NCBI RefSeq assembly: GCF_013394385.1
Contig: NZ_AP022834.1
Span: forward strand, 2,356,001 to 2,420,000
Direction of reading: 5' to 3'
Source of the DNA: Kocuria sp. TGY1127_2
Lineage (GTDB): Bacteria; Actinomycetota; Actinomycetes; Actinomycetales; Micrococcaceae
DNA length: 64,000 bases
Shown here: piece by piece, positions 9,863-18,196 of the stretch
Layout: the number at the start of each line of letters is the position of its first letter
How positions within the stretch are numbered: the first letter of the stretch is position 1
Notes under the pieces: generated by a model
What the model was told of the DNA's origin: nothing
Database searches by the model: none
Seen by the model: only the letters and a program-made list of their open reading frames with translations
Position numbers and translations under genes: made by a program

Positions 9863-12427
9863 CTACTGCTCGACCTTCTTCAACGGCGCGTAGCGAAGGA
9901 GCAGCCGCTTTTCCTCGTTGGCGAATCGAACCTTGGCCACCGTTTTGTCGCCTCCGCCTTCCAATGCGATGACGCGGCCCGTGCCGAATGTCTTGTGCTC
10001 GACGGTGTCCCCGATGGCCAGGGAGGGAATTTCCTTCGACTGATTGATGCGAGATGCCTTGGTTGCACGCGTGCCCAAGTTCGGCGACCCTTCGATTCCG
10101 CCGGAATATCCGGCGTCGTGACTTGCAGGTGCCGGACGCTGGGTAGGACCGGTACCACGTCCACCCCATGCCCCGGATCCACTCCAGGTTCCGTGGTCGC
10201 GTCGACCCGGACCGCCCCCGAATGCGCCGGAACCGTATACAGGCGAACCGAATCCTCCCGCGGAGAATCCCGAAGCCGCCCCGAGTCGTTTCCAATCAAT
10301 TAGGTGCTCCGGAATCTCCTCCAGGAACGGGGACGGCGGGTTGAATTGCCCCTGGCCCCACATGGAACGCGATTCAGCTCGAGTCAGGTAGAGCCTCTCC
10401 ATCGCGCGGGTCAGCCCCACATATGCGATGCGGCGTTCCTCACTCATCTCGTTTTCATCGGCCAGTGCCCGCTGATGCGGGAAAATCCCGTGCTCCATGC
10501 CCGTTAGGAAAACGACCGGGAACTCGAGTCCTTTGGCAGTGTGCAGGGTCATCAGGGTCACGACGCCCTGTTCGCGAGCCTCAGCAACCTCCCGCGCGAC
10601 CTGGGCAGCCGAGACGCCACCTTCCTCTTCGTCGCCCTGTTTCGGTCGATTCGGGATCTGGTCCGCGTCGGCCACCAGCGAGACGTGCTCCAGGAATTCG
10701 GTCAGCCCCCCCTCCGGGTTGTCTCTTTCGAATTCGCGGACCACCGCCACGAGCTCGGCGAGGTTTTCCACCCGCGATTCATCCTGCGGATCGTCCGAGG
10801 TCCGGAGCGCCTCCAAATATCCGGACTGTTCCAAAACGGCCTCGAGACAGGTCGCGGCCGACTCCGTGGAAGCGATCTGCTCGAGATCGTCCATCAGAGT
10901 CACGAACGCACCGATCTTCTTGGCACCGGCTGCGGCCAGGCCGGGAGCTTCCTCGGCATTACGGGCCGCGGCCATGAATGAAGTCCGGTTCCTGGACGCG
11001 AGGTTTGCGATCGCGCCTTCGGACCGCGCGCCGATTCCACGCTTCGGCTCGTTGAGGATGCGACGAACGCTGATGTCGTCATCCGGATTCATGAGAGCGC
11101 GCAGGTACGAGAGCGCATCCTTGATCTCTTTGCGCTCGTAGAACCGTGTCCCACCCACCACGCGATATGGAAGACCAACTCGCATCAAGATCTCTTCCAC
11201 CGAGCGCGACTGCGCATTGGTCCGGTAGAACACGGCGACGTCGCCCGGAGCGACTCCCTCTTCATCCCGAAGTCGGTCGATTTCCTCGGCGATGAACCGT
11301 GCCTCGGCGTGTTCGTTCTCAGCGACGTAACCCGTGATGAGAGCGCCATCTCCGGAGGCAGTCCACAGTTTCTTGTCACGGCGGTTGGGATTGCGTTCAA
11401 TCACCGAGTTTGCCGCGCTCAGAATGTTCTGCGTGGACCGGTAATTCTGTTCCAACAGGATAGTGCGCGCCGAGGGGTAATCCCGTTCGAAGTCGGTGAT
11501 GTTCCGGATATCGGCCCCACGGAACGCATAAATGGACTGGTCGGAATCACCTACAACCGTCAATTCGGCCGGTTCGGCTCCTTGGGGATACGGCGTCGCT
11601 TGATCCTGAGAGGAATTTCGAGCGGCATCGTGACCGGTAAGTTCTCGGACGAGCGCGTACTGGGCATGGTTGGTGTCTTGGTACTCGTCAACCAGAATGT
11701 GGCGGAACCGGCGTCGATAATACTCGGCGACTTGGGGAAAGGCGCGGAACATGAAGACCGTTTCCGCAATGAGGTCGTCGAAATCCATCGCATTCGCCGC
11801 ACGCAACCGACGGGTGTATTCGCTGTACACCCGAGCAACATTCGATTCCCACGGGTCAGTGCTGGAGGCGGAAGAAGCATTTTGCTCGGCATCGATCAGC
11901 TCGTTCTTGAGCGCCGAGATCCGGTGTTGCAGAGCCTTGGGAGCGAACTTCTTGGAGTCGAGTTCGAATTCCTTGGCGATCAAAGTCACCAGCCGCAGGG
12001 AGTCCGCGGCATCATAGATCGAAAACGAGGATTTCATCCCCAGCGTGCCCGCCTCGCGGCGCAGAACACGGACACAGAAACTGTGGAAGGTCGAAATCCA
12101 CATCTTTTCGGCACGTGGTCCCACCAATTCGACGACGCGCTCGCGCATCTCTGCCGCGGCCTTGTTCGTGAAAGTGATCGCCAAGATCTCGCCCTGATGC
12201 GCGCGACCCGTTGCGAGCAGATAAGCGATGCGATGCGTCAGAACACGGGTTTTGCCGGATCCGGCCCCGGCGACAATCAACAAGGGCGAACCCGAGTGTG
12301 TCACCGCCGCAGCCTGATGCTCGTTGAGACCCTCAACCAATGACTGAGGATCACGAGTTCCGGCTCCCGGTCCAGTGGACGAGGAGCTCTCGGGCGTAAA
12401 AAAGGAAGAGTCGCGCAGAAAATCCAT
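9863..12427 (-). CDS. pcrA: ATP-dependent DNA helicase UvrD/PcrA
   Basis: 854 aa. SF1A 3'-5' helicase for nucleotide excision repair, mismatch-independent repair and Rep-type plasmid replication. Walker A AGAGSGKTRVLTHRIAYL (~55-72), TFTNKAAAEMRERV motif Ia, VDEYQDTNHAQY motif II, GDSDQSIYAFRGAD motif III, QNYRSTQNIL motif IV, and VTLMTLHTAKGLEFPVVF plus VGLTRAMERLYL motifs V/VI. The C-terminal ~70 residues form a Tudor-like RNA-polymerase-binding module (IGDTVEHKTFGTGRVIAL). A Gly-rich linker (about 720-770) separates it from the helicase core. No obvious SD. Confidence 0.96.
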   Translation of the reverse strand: MDFLRDSSFFTPESSSSTGPGAGTRDPQSLVEGLNEHQAAAVTHSGSPLLIVAGAGSGKTRVLTHRIAYLLATGRAHQGEILAITFTNKAAAEMRERVVELVGPRAEKMWISTFHSFCVRVLRREAGTLGMKSSFSIYDAADSLRLVTLIAKEFELDSKKFAPKALQHRISALKNELIDAEQNASSASSTDPWESNVARVYSEYTRRLRAANAMDFDDLIAETVFMFRAFPQVAEYYRRRFRHILVDEYQDTNHAQYALVRELTGHDAARNSSQDQATPYPQGAEPAELTVVGDSDQSIYAFRGADIRNITDFERDYPSARTILLEQNYRSTQNILSAANSVIERNPNRRDKKLWTASGDGALITGYVAENEHAEARFIAEEIDRLRDEEGVAPGDVAVFYRTNAQSRSVEEILMRVGLPYRVVGGTRFYERKEIKDALSYLRALMNPDDDISVRRILNEPKRGIGARSEGAIANLASRNRTSFMAAARNAEEAPGLAAAGAKKIGAFVTLMDDLEQIASTESAATCLEAVLEQSGYLEALRTSDDPQDESRVENLAELVAVVREFERDNPEGGLTEFLEHVSLVADADQIPNRPKQGDEEEGGVSAAQVAREVAEAREQGVVTLMTLHTAKGLEFPVVFLTGMEHGIFPHQRALADENEMSEERRIAYVGLTRAMERLYLTRAESRSMWGQGQFNPPSPFLEEIPEHLIDWKRLGAASGFSAGGFGSPVYGSGAFGGGPGRRDHGTWSGSGAWGGRGTGPTQRPAPASHDAGYSGGIEGSPNLGTRATKASRINQSKEIPSLAIGDTVEHKTFGTGRVIALEGGGDKTVAKVRFANEEKRLLLRYAPLKKVEQ

Positions 12428-12501
12428 ACCGAGAACCAGTCTAGGCGAACATAGTTTCGATTGGCTCCCCCGTCCACGCCCGCAAGGTCCATAATTGGAC
12501 T

Positions 12502-13224
12502 ATGGGTATGTCGAAGGGGCAAAAACGGCGCATGTACGGTAACCGGGTGGAACCTTCCTCACCGCCGCGGTACGCCGTACAAACACAGAGCCCAGGCACT
12601 CGGGCATCCAATGATCAGCCGAGGAGAGCCTCGGCCCACCCTCAGCCTGCATCGGTTTCTTCTCCGCGAACACGTCCCCAGCAGAAATCCTCCGTCGGGG
12701 TCATCACCGGCGCACTTCTCGTGGTTTCGATCCTGATGTTCGTCTTCCTCCACGCATGGGTGCTCCCTCAACTGGGAGCGCGCGCCGGCGTGGCCTTGCC
12801 GGAACTGCGGCCTCTGGGTTTCCCGTCCGAGGCAAAACGCGTCGCAGACCAACTCGGCGGCCAAGGGCTCCAGGCCTACTCTTCAGTCCATTGGTCTTGG
12901 GGACTCGTCACCCCGATTTTCCTGAGCGCCGCGTGGATCGCCATGATCGCTGCTTCCGGGCTCAAGGGTGGTTTGCGCTGGTTCCTGTGGACTCCCCCGA
13001 TCCTCTTCATGCTCATTTTCCTCGCGGGCAGCTTCACAACCGACGCCGCCCTCGCCGACCCTGCCGGCTCAGGGCCGGCGGTCGCGACGGCGCTCATCCT
13101 CATCCGGTGGGTCCTGTTGGTCGTCCTGATCATTGAGGCGGCGTGGCTCGCGACGCGATTGATCCGGGGAAAATTGGACGCTTTTTCTCGAGGCGAGCTC
13201 GAGGGCCAGCAACCGGTGCGCTGA
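12502..13224 (+). CDS. Conserved membrane protein, unknown function
   Basis: 240 aa. A basic, Pro/Ser-rich cytosolic head (~1-60) is followed by four hydrophobic segments near residues 65-90, 135-155, 162-183 and 190-215. Divergent from pcrA with a 74-bp gap. ATG 12502 or ATG 12508; no convincing SD for either. I recognise no domain. Confidence 0.65.
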   Translation: MGMSKGQKRRMYGNRVEPSSPPRYAVQTQSPGTRASNDQPRRASAHPQPASVSSPRTRPQQKSSVGVITGALLVVSILMFVFLHAWVLPQLGARAGVALPELRPLGFPSEAKRVADQLGGQGLQAYSSVHWSWGLVTPIFLSAAWIAMIAASGLKGGLRWFLWTPPILFMLIFLAGSFTTDAALADPAGSGPAVATALILIRWVLLVVLIIEAAWLATRLIRGKLDAFSRGELEGQQPVR

Positions 13225-13239
13225 CCCCCGTGCTCCGGA

Positions 13240-14856
13240 TCAGGCCTGCTTCGAACGATCCAGCTTGCGGGGACGGAAGAAAGCCGCAACCACGGCGGCG
13301 AGGAGCACGGCCGCTGCGGGAAGCAAGATACTCTGCCCCATCGCGGTCGCGTACCCGTCACGAAGCATCTCCGGCAATTGGGTACTGCCGGCTGCGGCCT
13401 CTCCCCCTTGGGCGGATTGCCCTGACATCTGGGGCAGGTTCGCTGCGATGCGGTTCTCCATCATCATCGCGATCAATGACGAGCCGAGAACGGAGCCGAC
13501 CTGACGGGTCGTGTTGAAGACGCCGGATCCCGCACCGGCCTGCTGCGGAGACAAGTCGCGCGTCGTCGTGATGGAAATCGGCGCCCACATGCAGGATCCC
13601 CCGATGCCCATGATGAACGAGGGAATCAACATGATCCAGATTGATGTATCGGGTGCCATGAAGAACCAGTACCCCACCAGGCCCAGCACATTCATCAGGA
13701 GTCCGAAGACTGCGATGAAAGGAGCCCTGGCGGCCGTGATCAAGCGCCCGACGACGGGGGCCAGCACGCCCGAGACGATGGCCATCGGAGCGATCATCAG
13801 TGCAGCCTGGGTCGGGGCCATGCCGCGAACGAGCTGGTAGTACAGCATCAGCGGCAGTACGAACGACACGATCATCAGCCCCACCATGCTGATCGCAGAG
13901 TTTCCCAAGGAAAAGTTCCTGTCACGGAACAACCCGAGAGGGATCAGTGGTTCTGCCGTGGTGATCTTCTGCCAGACCACGAATAGAGCGAGGAAGATCA
14001 CGCCGGCGATAATCAGTTCCGGGACCGTGATGGGCCCCCATATCTTGCCCCAGTCGTGTCCGTGGCCTTCCTGGATTCCGAAGACGATGAGGAACATCGC
14101 GATGGCGCTCAATACGACCCCGAGGTAGTCCAACTTGTGCCGGTGGATTTCGAGCTTGGGAACTTTCTGCCAGGCACGAATGAACGCGAAGATGCCCACC
14201 GGGATGTTGACGAAGAAGATCCATTCCCAGCCCAGGCTGTCGACCAGGAGCCCGCCCAGGATCGGTCCCAGCAAGCTGGCGACGCCGGCAGTCGCGCCCC
14301 AGATACCCATCGCAGCACCGCGACGCTCTGGAGGGAACATTCGGGTAATGATCGCCATGGTTTGGGGGGTCATGATCGCTGCACCCAACCCCTGGAAGAC
14401 ACGGGCGACGATGAGCATCTCAACCGTGCCGGACAGGCCGCACCACAATGACGCCAGCGTGAACAGCGCAAGGCCGCCCAAATACATTCGGCCGGGACCG
14501 ACACGATCACCCAGCCTTCCGGTGACCAACAGAGGCACGGCGTAGGCGAGCAAGTAGGCACTCGTGACCCACACGACCTGATTGATGTCGGTGTCAAAGT
14601 GATTCATGATCGCCGGCATCGCGGTGGAGACGATGGTTGCGTCGATCAGGATCATGAAGAACCCGATCACAATGGCCCAGAGCGCACTCCATGCCTGTTT
14701 GTCTTCTTTTTTGGGGTCGACGCCCTCACCGCGGGGGGCTTCAGGCAACTCCTCTGCCGGCGGCATTTCCGCGGGGTTCGAAGCGGTGGATGTGGTCTCC
14801 CCACGCGCCTTCTCCGGGGTGGCACCGCTGTGCCGCGGAGTGTATTCGGAACTCAT
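13240..14856 (-). CDS. DHA2-family MFS multidrug exporter (EmrB/QacA-like)
   Basis: 538 aa with 14 predicted helices. Hallmarks: VIGFFMILIDATIVSTAMPAI in helix 1, GRLGDRVGPGRMYLGGL in loop 2-3, ARVFQGLGAAIMTPQTMA in helix 4, and motif C-like GPILGGLLVDSLGWEWIFFVNIP. Proton-driven drug or dye efflux across the cytoplasmic membrane. An acidic 35-residue cytosolic head precedes helix 1. It starts 34 bp after the PadR-type regulator gene, so the two form a typical autoregulated efflux operon. Confidence 0.92.
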   Translation of the reverse strand: MSSEYTPRHSGATPEKARGETTSTASNPAEMPPAEELPEAPRGEGVDPKKEDKQAWSALWAIVIGFFMILIDATIVSTAMPAIMNHFDTDINQVVWVTSAYLLAYAVPLLVTGRLGDRVGPGRMYLGGLALFTLASLWCGLSGTVEMLIVARVFQGLGAAIMTPQTMAIITRMFPPERRGAAMGIWGATAGVASLLGPILGGLLVDSLGWEWIFFVNIPVGIFAFIRAWQKVPKLEIHRHKLDYLGVVLSAIAMFLIVFGIQEGHGHDWGKIWGPITVPELIIAGVIFLALFVVWQKITTAEPLIPLGLFRDRNFSLGNSAISMVGLMIVSFVLPLMLYYQLVRGMAPTQAALMIAPMAIVSGVLAPVVGRLITAARAPFIAVFGLLMNVLGLVGYWFFMAPDTSIWIMLIPSFIMGIGGSCMWAPISITTTRDLSPQQAGAGSGVFNTTRQVGSVLGSSLIAMMMENRIAANLPQMSGQSAQGGEAAAGSTQLPEMLRDGYATAMGQSILLPAAAVLLAAVVAAFFRPRKLDRSKQA

Positions 14857-14890
14857 AATTCTTCTTTCAGGAAGTCGGTGTGGGGAAAAT

Positions 14891-15499
14891 CTAGGGCCAC
14901 GTCAGTGCGCCGCTCTCGACGAGATCGATGGTGCGCTGCATGTGGTTGAGCTGTGCTGTCTGCACTTCCAGCAGATAGGTGTCTTCCAGAAGGAAGATCT
15001 CGCTGATGTCGGCTTCCCGAGCATGGTTGAGGCGTTCGATCCTGCTCGCGCGAAGCTCGTGCAGTTCCTTGATCCTTTGCTCGAAGGCCCCTCTGACCGT
15101 CCTCCACGGAAGTTTGGGTGCGACGGCCAGCGCCACAGGAAAGACCGGATACTCATTCCGAACTTTGGAAAGCTCGGAAATCACCCAGTCTGTCGCGGCC
15201 CGTTCGCCGGACGGTTCGAGGGCATACACGGTCCGTTCCGGCCGGTTGCTTTCCCGCTCGATCCGGTCGATTCTGACCAGGCCGCTTTCTTCCAATTTTT
15301 CGACGGCGTGGTACAGCGCTCCAGGACTGACTTTGATCACTTGGTCGTCCCCGCGCTTCCTAAGCACCTGGAACATTTCGTACGGATGCATTGGGCCTTC
15401 GCGGAGCAGACCCAGCACCGTTACCGCCAACGCTTTGAGTTCGACGCGTCCCCCTTCGGAATATTCCGCGTCAATTATTCTACCCAGAATATATAGCAT
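14891..15499 (-). CDS. PadR-family transcriptional regulator
   Basis: Up to 202 aa. Winged-helix domain at VTVLGLLREGPMHPYEMF through SPGALYHAVEKLEESGLV, then a PadR_C-like helical dimerisation region (LPWRTVRGAFEQRIKEL to the end). Sensor-repressor, probably of the adjoining exporter. The start is uncertain: ATG 15499 is the nearest canonical codon but has no SD, whereas an excellent GAAGGGGG (about 15449-15456) sits just before GTC 15445, which would give the family-like start ELKALAVTVLGLL. Two palindromes (15457-15491) lie inside the longer reading, suggesting that the true start is downstream of them. Confidence 0.85.
   Translation of the reverse strand: MLYILGRIIDAEYSEGGRVELKALAVTVLGLLREGPMHPYEMFQVLRKRGDDQVIKVSPGALYHAVEKLEESGLVRIDRIERESNRPERTVYALEPSGERAATDWVISELSKVRNEYPVFPVALAVAPKLPWRTVRGAFEQRIKELHELRASRIERLNHAREADISEIFLLEDTYLLEVQTAQLNHMQRTIDLVESGALTWP
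15457..15491. promoter_or_regulatory. Paired palindromes, likely autoregulatory operator of the padR-exporter operon
   Basis: CGGAATATTCCG (15457-15468) is a 12-bp perfect palindrome and TATTCT-ACCC-AGAATA (15476-15491) a second inverted repeat. Both are AT-rich and sit at the 5' end of the regulator gene. Operator function is inference. Confidence 0.4.
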
Positions 15500-15752
15500 T
15501 GCGAATAGAGGCGCCCAGTCGTTGATGCAATCCAATCAATGCCGCTTCCGCCTTCCACACCCCACAGTCGGGCACCCCAGGGCCGCCGACACATCGCCCG
15601 CCCGCTAGGTCTGACCATGAAGTGCTCAAGAAGCAACACAATTTGCATCACGCAGAACGAACCGAGTGGCCTCACCACCCCCGCGCCCCCGTGGGCTGCG
15701 CAAGAACAAAAGCTCTCCAAAATTCCCTTCAATTTTGCTTTGATTTAAATCC
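15500..15752. other. Intergenic stretch upstream of the padR-exporter operon and the micro-peptide gene
   Basis: No convincing coding region. It ends in an AT-rich patch (15721-15750) unlike its surroundings, just ahead of the predicted promoter of the peptide gene. Confidence 0.4.
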
Positions 15753-15806
15753 TTGCGCACACACTCTTCTGCCCCTAAGGTCTGTTCTGTACTTTCAAGT
15801 ACAGAA
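15753..15806 (+). promoter_or_regulatory. Promoter with overlapping operator-like palindrome for the micro-peptide gene
   Basis: A -35-like TTGCGC (15753-15758), 17-bp spacer, and -10 TAAGGT (15776-15781) predict a start near 15788. A perfect palindrome, TTCTGTACTT and AAGTACAGAA separated by TC (15785-15806), covers that start, the usual geometry of a repressor site. Function inferred. Confidence 0.45.
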
Positions 15807-15940
15807 AATAAGGAACCATACGAGGAGCGCCGCCTCGGAATGCCATGGCGCCCCATTGTTCCGATAACCCTGTTGTCGGCGCGTGGGAGGTTGCGGCATT
15901 TCGGGACGGTACATCCAAGAACCAACACGATGGAGAATCC

Positions 15941-16036
15941 GTGGATATTGCAGGAATCATCAAAGCAGCTCTCGTCGCGGGCGGCGACATCGTAGCCGTC
16001 ATCGAGAAGATCGTCTCCGCGATCTTCGGCAACTAA
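15941..16036 (+). CDS. 31-residue amphipathic peptide, PSM-alpha-like or leaderless bacteriocin-like
   Basis: GTG start with GGAG five bases upstream (15932-15935), 31 codons, TAA, and a strong terminator 8 bp later. The product begins MDIAGIIKAAL and ends IVSAIFGN. It is rich in Ile, Ala and Val with sparse D/K/E spaced about one helical turn or multiples apart, predicting a short amphipathic helix with no leader and no Cys. The opening resembles staphylococcal PSM-alpha peptides (xIIAGIIK). No transporter, modification or immunity gene sits beside it. An in-frame extension to 15845 is possible but not peptide-like and lacks an SD. Function is unproven: surfactant/modulin, leaderless bacteriocin or toxic peptide are candidates. 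Confidence 0.55.
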   Translation: MDIAGIIKAALVAGGDIVAVIEKIVSAIFGN

Positions 16037-16043
16037 CACTGTG

Positions 16044-16079
16044 AGGGGCGGGCGGATCCTATGAGGTCCGCTCGCCCTC
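16044..16079 (+). terminator. Terminator of the micro-peptide gene
   Basis: GGGGCGGGCGGA pairs with TCCGCTCGCCCT across a 10-nt loop, with one G/T and one mismatch tolerated, then CTCTTATT. Its place right after the TAA supports the peptide as a discrete transcription unit. Confidence 0.65.
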
Positions 16080-16539
16080 TCTTATTCCACTCGACAAACC
16101 GTGGCGCGAGCGGAACTCAGGGCATACTAGCCCGACCCGCAGCCTAACGGATACCCAAACCATGCTTCCGCATCAGAAACGAGAGCAACCCTCTGCCCGG
16201 GCCCTCTTCCCTCTCACGCCGGAACCGGCACCAAGAACCACGTAGCGATTCATAGACGGCCCCACGCTGTCGGCACGGGAAGAATCAGAATTCATCGACA
16301 CGGATCCACAATTCTTGTGCATTTATGGATTACGGTCTTCACAAGGTCGAGATATACAGCTCGGGTTTTCACATATATCTCTCACGGCGAGGTATTGCCG
16401 AGGCCATCGCAAGCCGACTGGCGTGCCGGCTATCGCCCCGATCACCAAGAGCGGGCCTGCTCGGTTCACTCGAAGCCCGCCGTCCCCGCAGAATTCAGGC
16501 ACGACGCACGTGAAACTCCGCACCCCGGAAAAGAATAAG
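16080..16539. other. Non-coding stretch between peptide gene and tRNA-Arg
   Basis: 460 bp with no supported gene on either strand. A GCGGGC/GCCCGC inverted repeat near 16453-16484 lies downstream of the tRNA on its strand and might be its 3' hairpin. Otherwise I see nothing in it. Confidence 0.4.
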
Positions 16540-16612
16540 TGCCCTCGAGTGGATTCGAACCACCGACACCGGCTTTAGGAGAGCCGTGCTCTATCCCCTG
16601 AGCTACGAGGGC
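16540..16612 (-). tRNA. tRNA-Arg (anticodon CCT)
   Basis: 73 nt, complete cloverleaf: acceptor GCCCTCG/CGAGGGC, D arm TAGCTCAGGGGATAGAGCA, anticodon loop CTCCTAA giving CCT (reads AGG), T loop TTCGAAT. Discriminator A; CCA is not encoded. Confidence 0.97.
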
Positions 16613-16654
16613 GCACCGCTCTAGTCTACAGGGTTTGCGTGCGATGCTGGAGTC

Positions 16655-17548
16655 ATGGCCGTTTTGATTGACCCGCCTTTGTGGCCCGCGCACGGAACAG
16701 TGTTCTCCCATCTCGTATCCGATTCCAGTCTCGAAGAACTGCACGAACTGGTGGGTCGAACCTCAATCAGTCCCAGAGCATTCGATCACGATCACTACGA
16801 CGTTCCGGCACACTTGATCGACGAGGCCGTCGCCGCAGGCGCCACGCGCGTGACGGCACATGAGCTCACACGCCGTCTCACGGCGTCGGGCCTGAGAATC
16901 CCGGCCAAAGAACGACCGGCCAGACTTCGGGGACGCCTAGCGCGCGAGTGGAACACCCTTGTCCCCACAGCCCCCGAGCTCGGGGACATTCTGCTGGATC
17001 GATGGGACGCACAGGGTCGCGAATATCACACATCTGTTCACTTGTCCGAGGTCCTCGGAAACGTGCGCGTACTCGGCAACGCGGAGAGCATCGGCCCTGA
17101 ATCCTCCCGCATCCTGCGAATCGCATCCTGGTACCACGACGCTGTATATCACGGCATACCGGGCGAGGACGAACGAGCAAGCGCCGAACTGGCCGTAGCC
17201 CACCTCACCGGGCATGTGGGGACCGCAGAAATCAGTCGCATACAGGCAGTCATCCTCGGAACGATCGATCACACCCAAGCATCCAACGAACCCCTCTGGC
17301 CGATCTTTCACGACGCCGATCTGGGAATCCTGGCGGCTTCACGGGGGCGGTACGAGCGATATGTCACCTCGGTACGTCGAGAATACTCCCATGTCCCGGA
17401 GGGAATCTTCCGCAGGACCCGTGCCGAAATCCTGGAAGGATTCCTTGGCCAGGACAGGCTTTATCTCACGGACATGGCCAACCGGTTGTGGGAGAAACAG
17501 GCTCGCCAAAACCTTCGGTCAGAGGTCGAAGCGCTTCGGACCGAGTGA
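16655..17548 (+). CDS. DUF4031 - HD-superfamily phosphohydrolase (COG4339-like) fusion
   Basis: 297 aa. Residues 1-~90 are a DUF4031 domain (MAVLIDPPLWPAHGTVFSHL, FDHDHYDVPA). The rest is a predicted metal-dependent HD-type hydrolase: HTSVHLSEVL, WYHDAVYH (HD dyad), EDERASAELA, FHDADLGILA, and VRREYSHVP. Substrate unknown, presumably a phosphoester or nucleotide. ATG 16655 gives the canonical DUF4031 N terminus. Starts 42 bp from the divergent tRNA-Arg; convergent with the small membrane gene, 9 bp between stops. Confidence 0.8.
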   Translation: MAVLIDPPLWPAHGTVFSHLVSDSSLEELHELVGRTSISPRAFDHDHYDVPAHLIDEAVAAGATRVTAHELTRRLTASGLRIPAKERPARLRGRLAREWNTLVPTAPELGDILLDRWDAQGREYHTSVHLSEVLGNVRVLGNAESIGPESSRILRIASWYHDAVYHGIPGEDERASAELAVAHLTGHVGTAEISRIQAVILGTIDHTQASNEPLWPIFHDADLGILAASRGRYERYVTSVRREYSHVPEGIFRRTRAEILEGFLGQDRLYLTDMANRLWEKQARQNLRSEVEALRTE

Positions 17549-17557
17549 GGCGGCATG

Positions 17558-17818
17558 TCAGTCGCGCTTTGATTCGCCGCCCGTACCATTCTCACGGTTC
17601 TTACGAGAACGAGAGCGGTTGTAGATGACGGCCGACACGAGGCCGATAATGATGCCGATTCCGCCGACGATGGAGACCCACATTGCGGGGTTGCCGAGCG
17701 AGAAGGACAGGATAAGTCCGATGATGATCCCAGGAACCGCACCTGCCACCATGCCTACGGCCATTGCCTGGAATTCTTGATCGCTGCTGCTCTTGGGGGG
17801 CTCAAACTGTGAGGGCAT
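17558..17818 (-). CDS. Small two-helix membrane protein
   Basis: 86 aa. Two adjoining hydrophobic segments (about 17-42 and 46-66; MVAGAVPGIIIGLILSFSLG, WVSIVGGIGIIIGLVSAVIY) and a basic C-terminal tail (RSRSRKNRENG). GAGG four bases before ATG 17818 sets the start. No recognised family. A terminator-type hairpin stands 46 bp upstream (17862-17892). Confidence 0.65.
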   Translation of the reverse strand: MPSQFEPPKSSSDQEFQAMAVGMVAGAVPGIIIGLILSFSLGNPAMWVSIVGGIGIIIGLVSAVIYNRSRSRKNRENGTGGESKRD

Positions 17819-17858
17819 GACCTCATGATAGATCGTCAACCTTGGTCCGAGCGCAAAA

Positions 17859-17892
17859 ATGCGACCCCCACTGGTCCACGGGGGCCGCATCG
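17859..17892 (-). terminator. Orphan minus-strand terminator
   Basis: In minus orientation ATGCGGCCCCCG pairs with the GGGGGTCGCAT arm and runs into TTTTTGCGC. No annotated minus-strand gene lies between it and the NlpC terminator at 18126-18164, so it should end an unrecognised transcript or act as an attenuator for the small membrane gene. Confidence 0.6.
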
Positions 17893-18125
17893 CTCGGAAC
17901 CGGTAACGGCTCCGAAGTGACGAGCTTTCGCCGTGATGACTCAACTCGCCCAAGGAGGAAAAACCTACTTGTCCAGCATAGTCATAAATTCAACGAGCGA
18001 GGCGAATATAGTCGGGAGAATACGCACTCGGGAGATTTGCGCTCAATCCGGCCGTGGTGCCATTTGTCCCCCGCAGACTCTGCGGGGTGACGTGCCGGGA
18101 GCGCAGACCCGGAGTGATCGGGCAT
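17893..18125 (-). ncRNA. Candidate small RNA between two minus-strand terminators
   Basis: 233 bp without a credible protein. It contains a 7-8 bp hairpin (CCCGCAG/CTGCGGG, 18068-18087) and ends at the orphan terminator. No match to a known RNA family that I recognise (not tRNA-like, not a 6C pattern). Existence as an sRNA is inference. Confidence 0.25.
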
Positions 18126-18164
18126 AAAAAAGGGGCGCCCGGGTTTCCCTCCCAGGCGCCCCTT
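18126..18164 (-). terminator. Terminator of the NlpC/P60 gene
   Basis: AAGGGGCGCC and GGCGCCCCTT flank a 15-nt loop; on the minus strand the stem is followed by T6 or more. It is 33 bp past the stop. Confidence 0.9.
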
Positions 18165-18196
18165 ATTACTCATAAGGCGAAGTCAGTGTGCCGAAA

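Noticed and set aside
15626-16039. 137-codon minus-strand frame antisense to the micro-peptide gene
   Set aside because: No start signal or family-like sequence; it looks like the reverse frame of the peptide unit.
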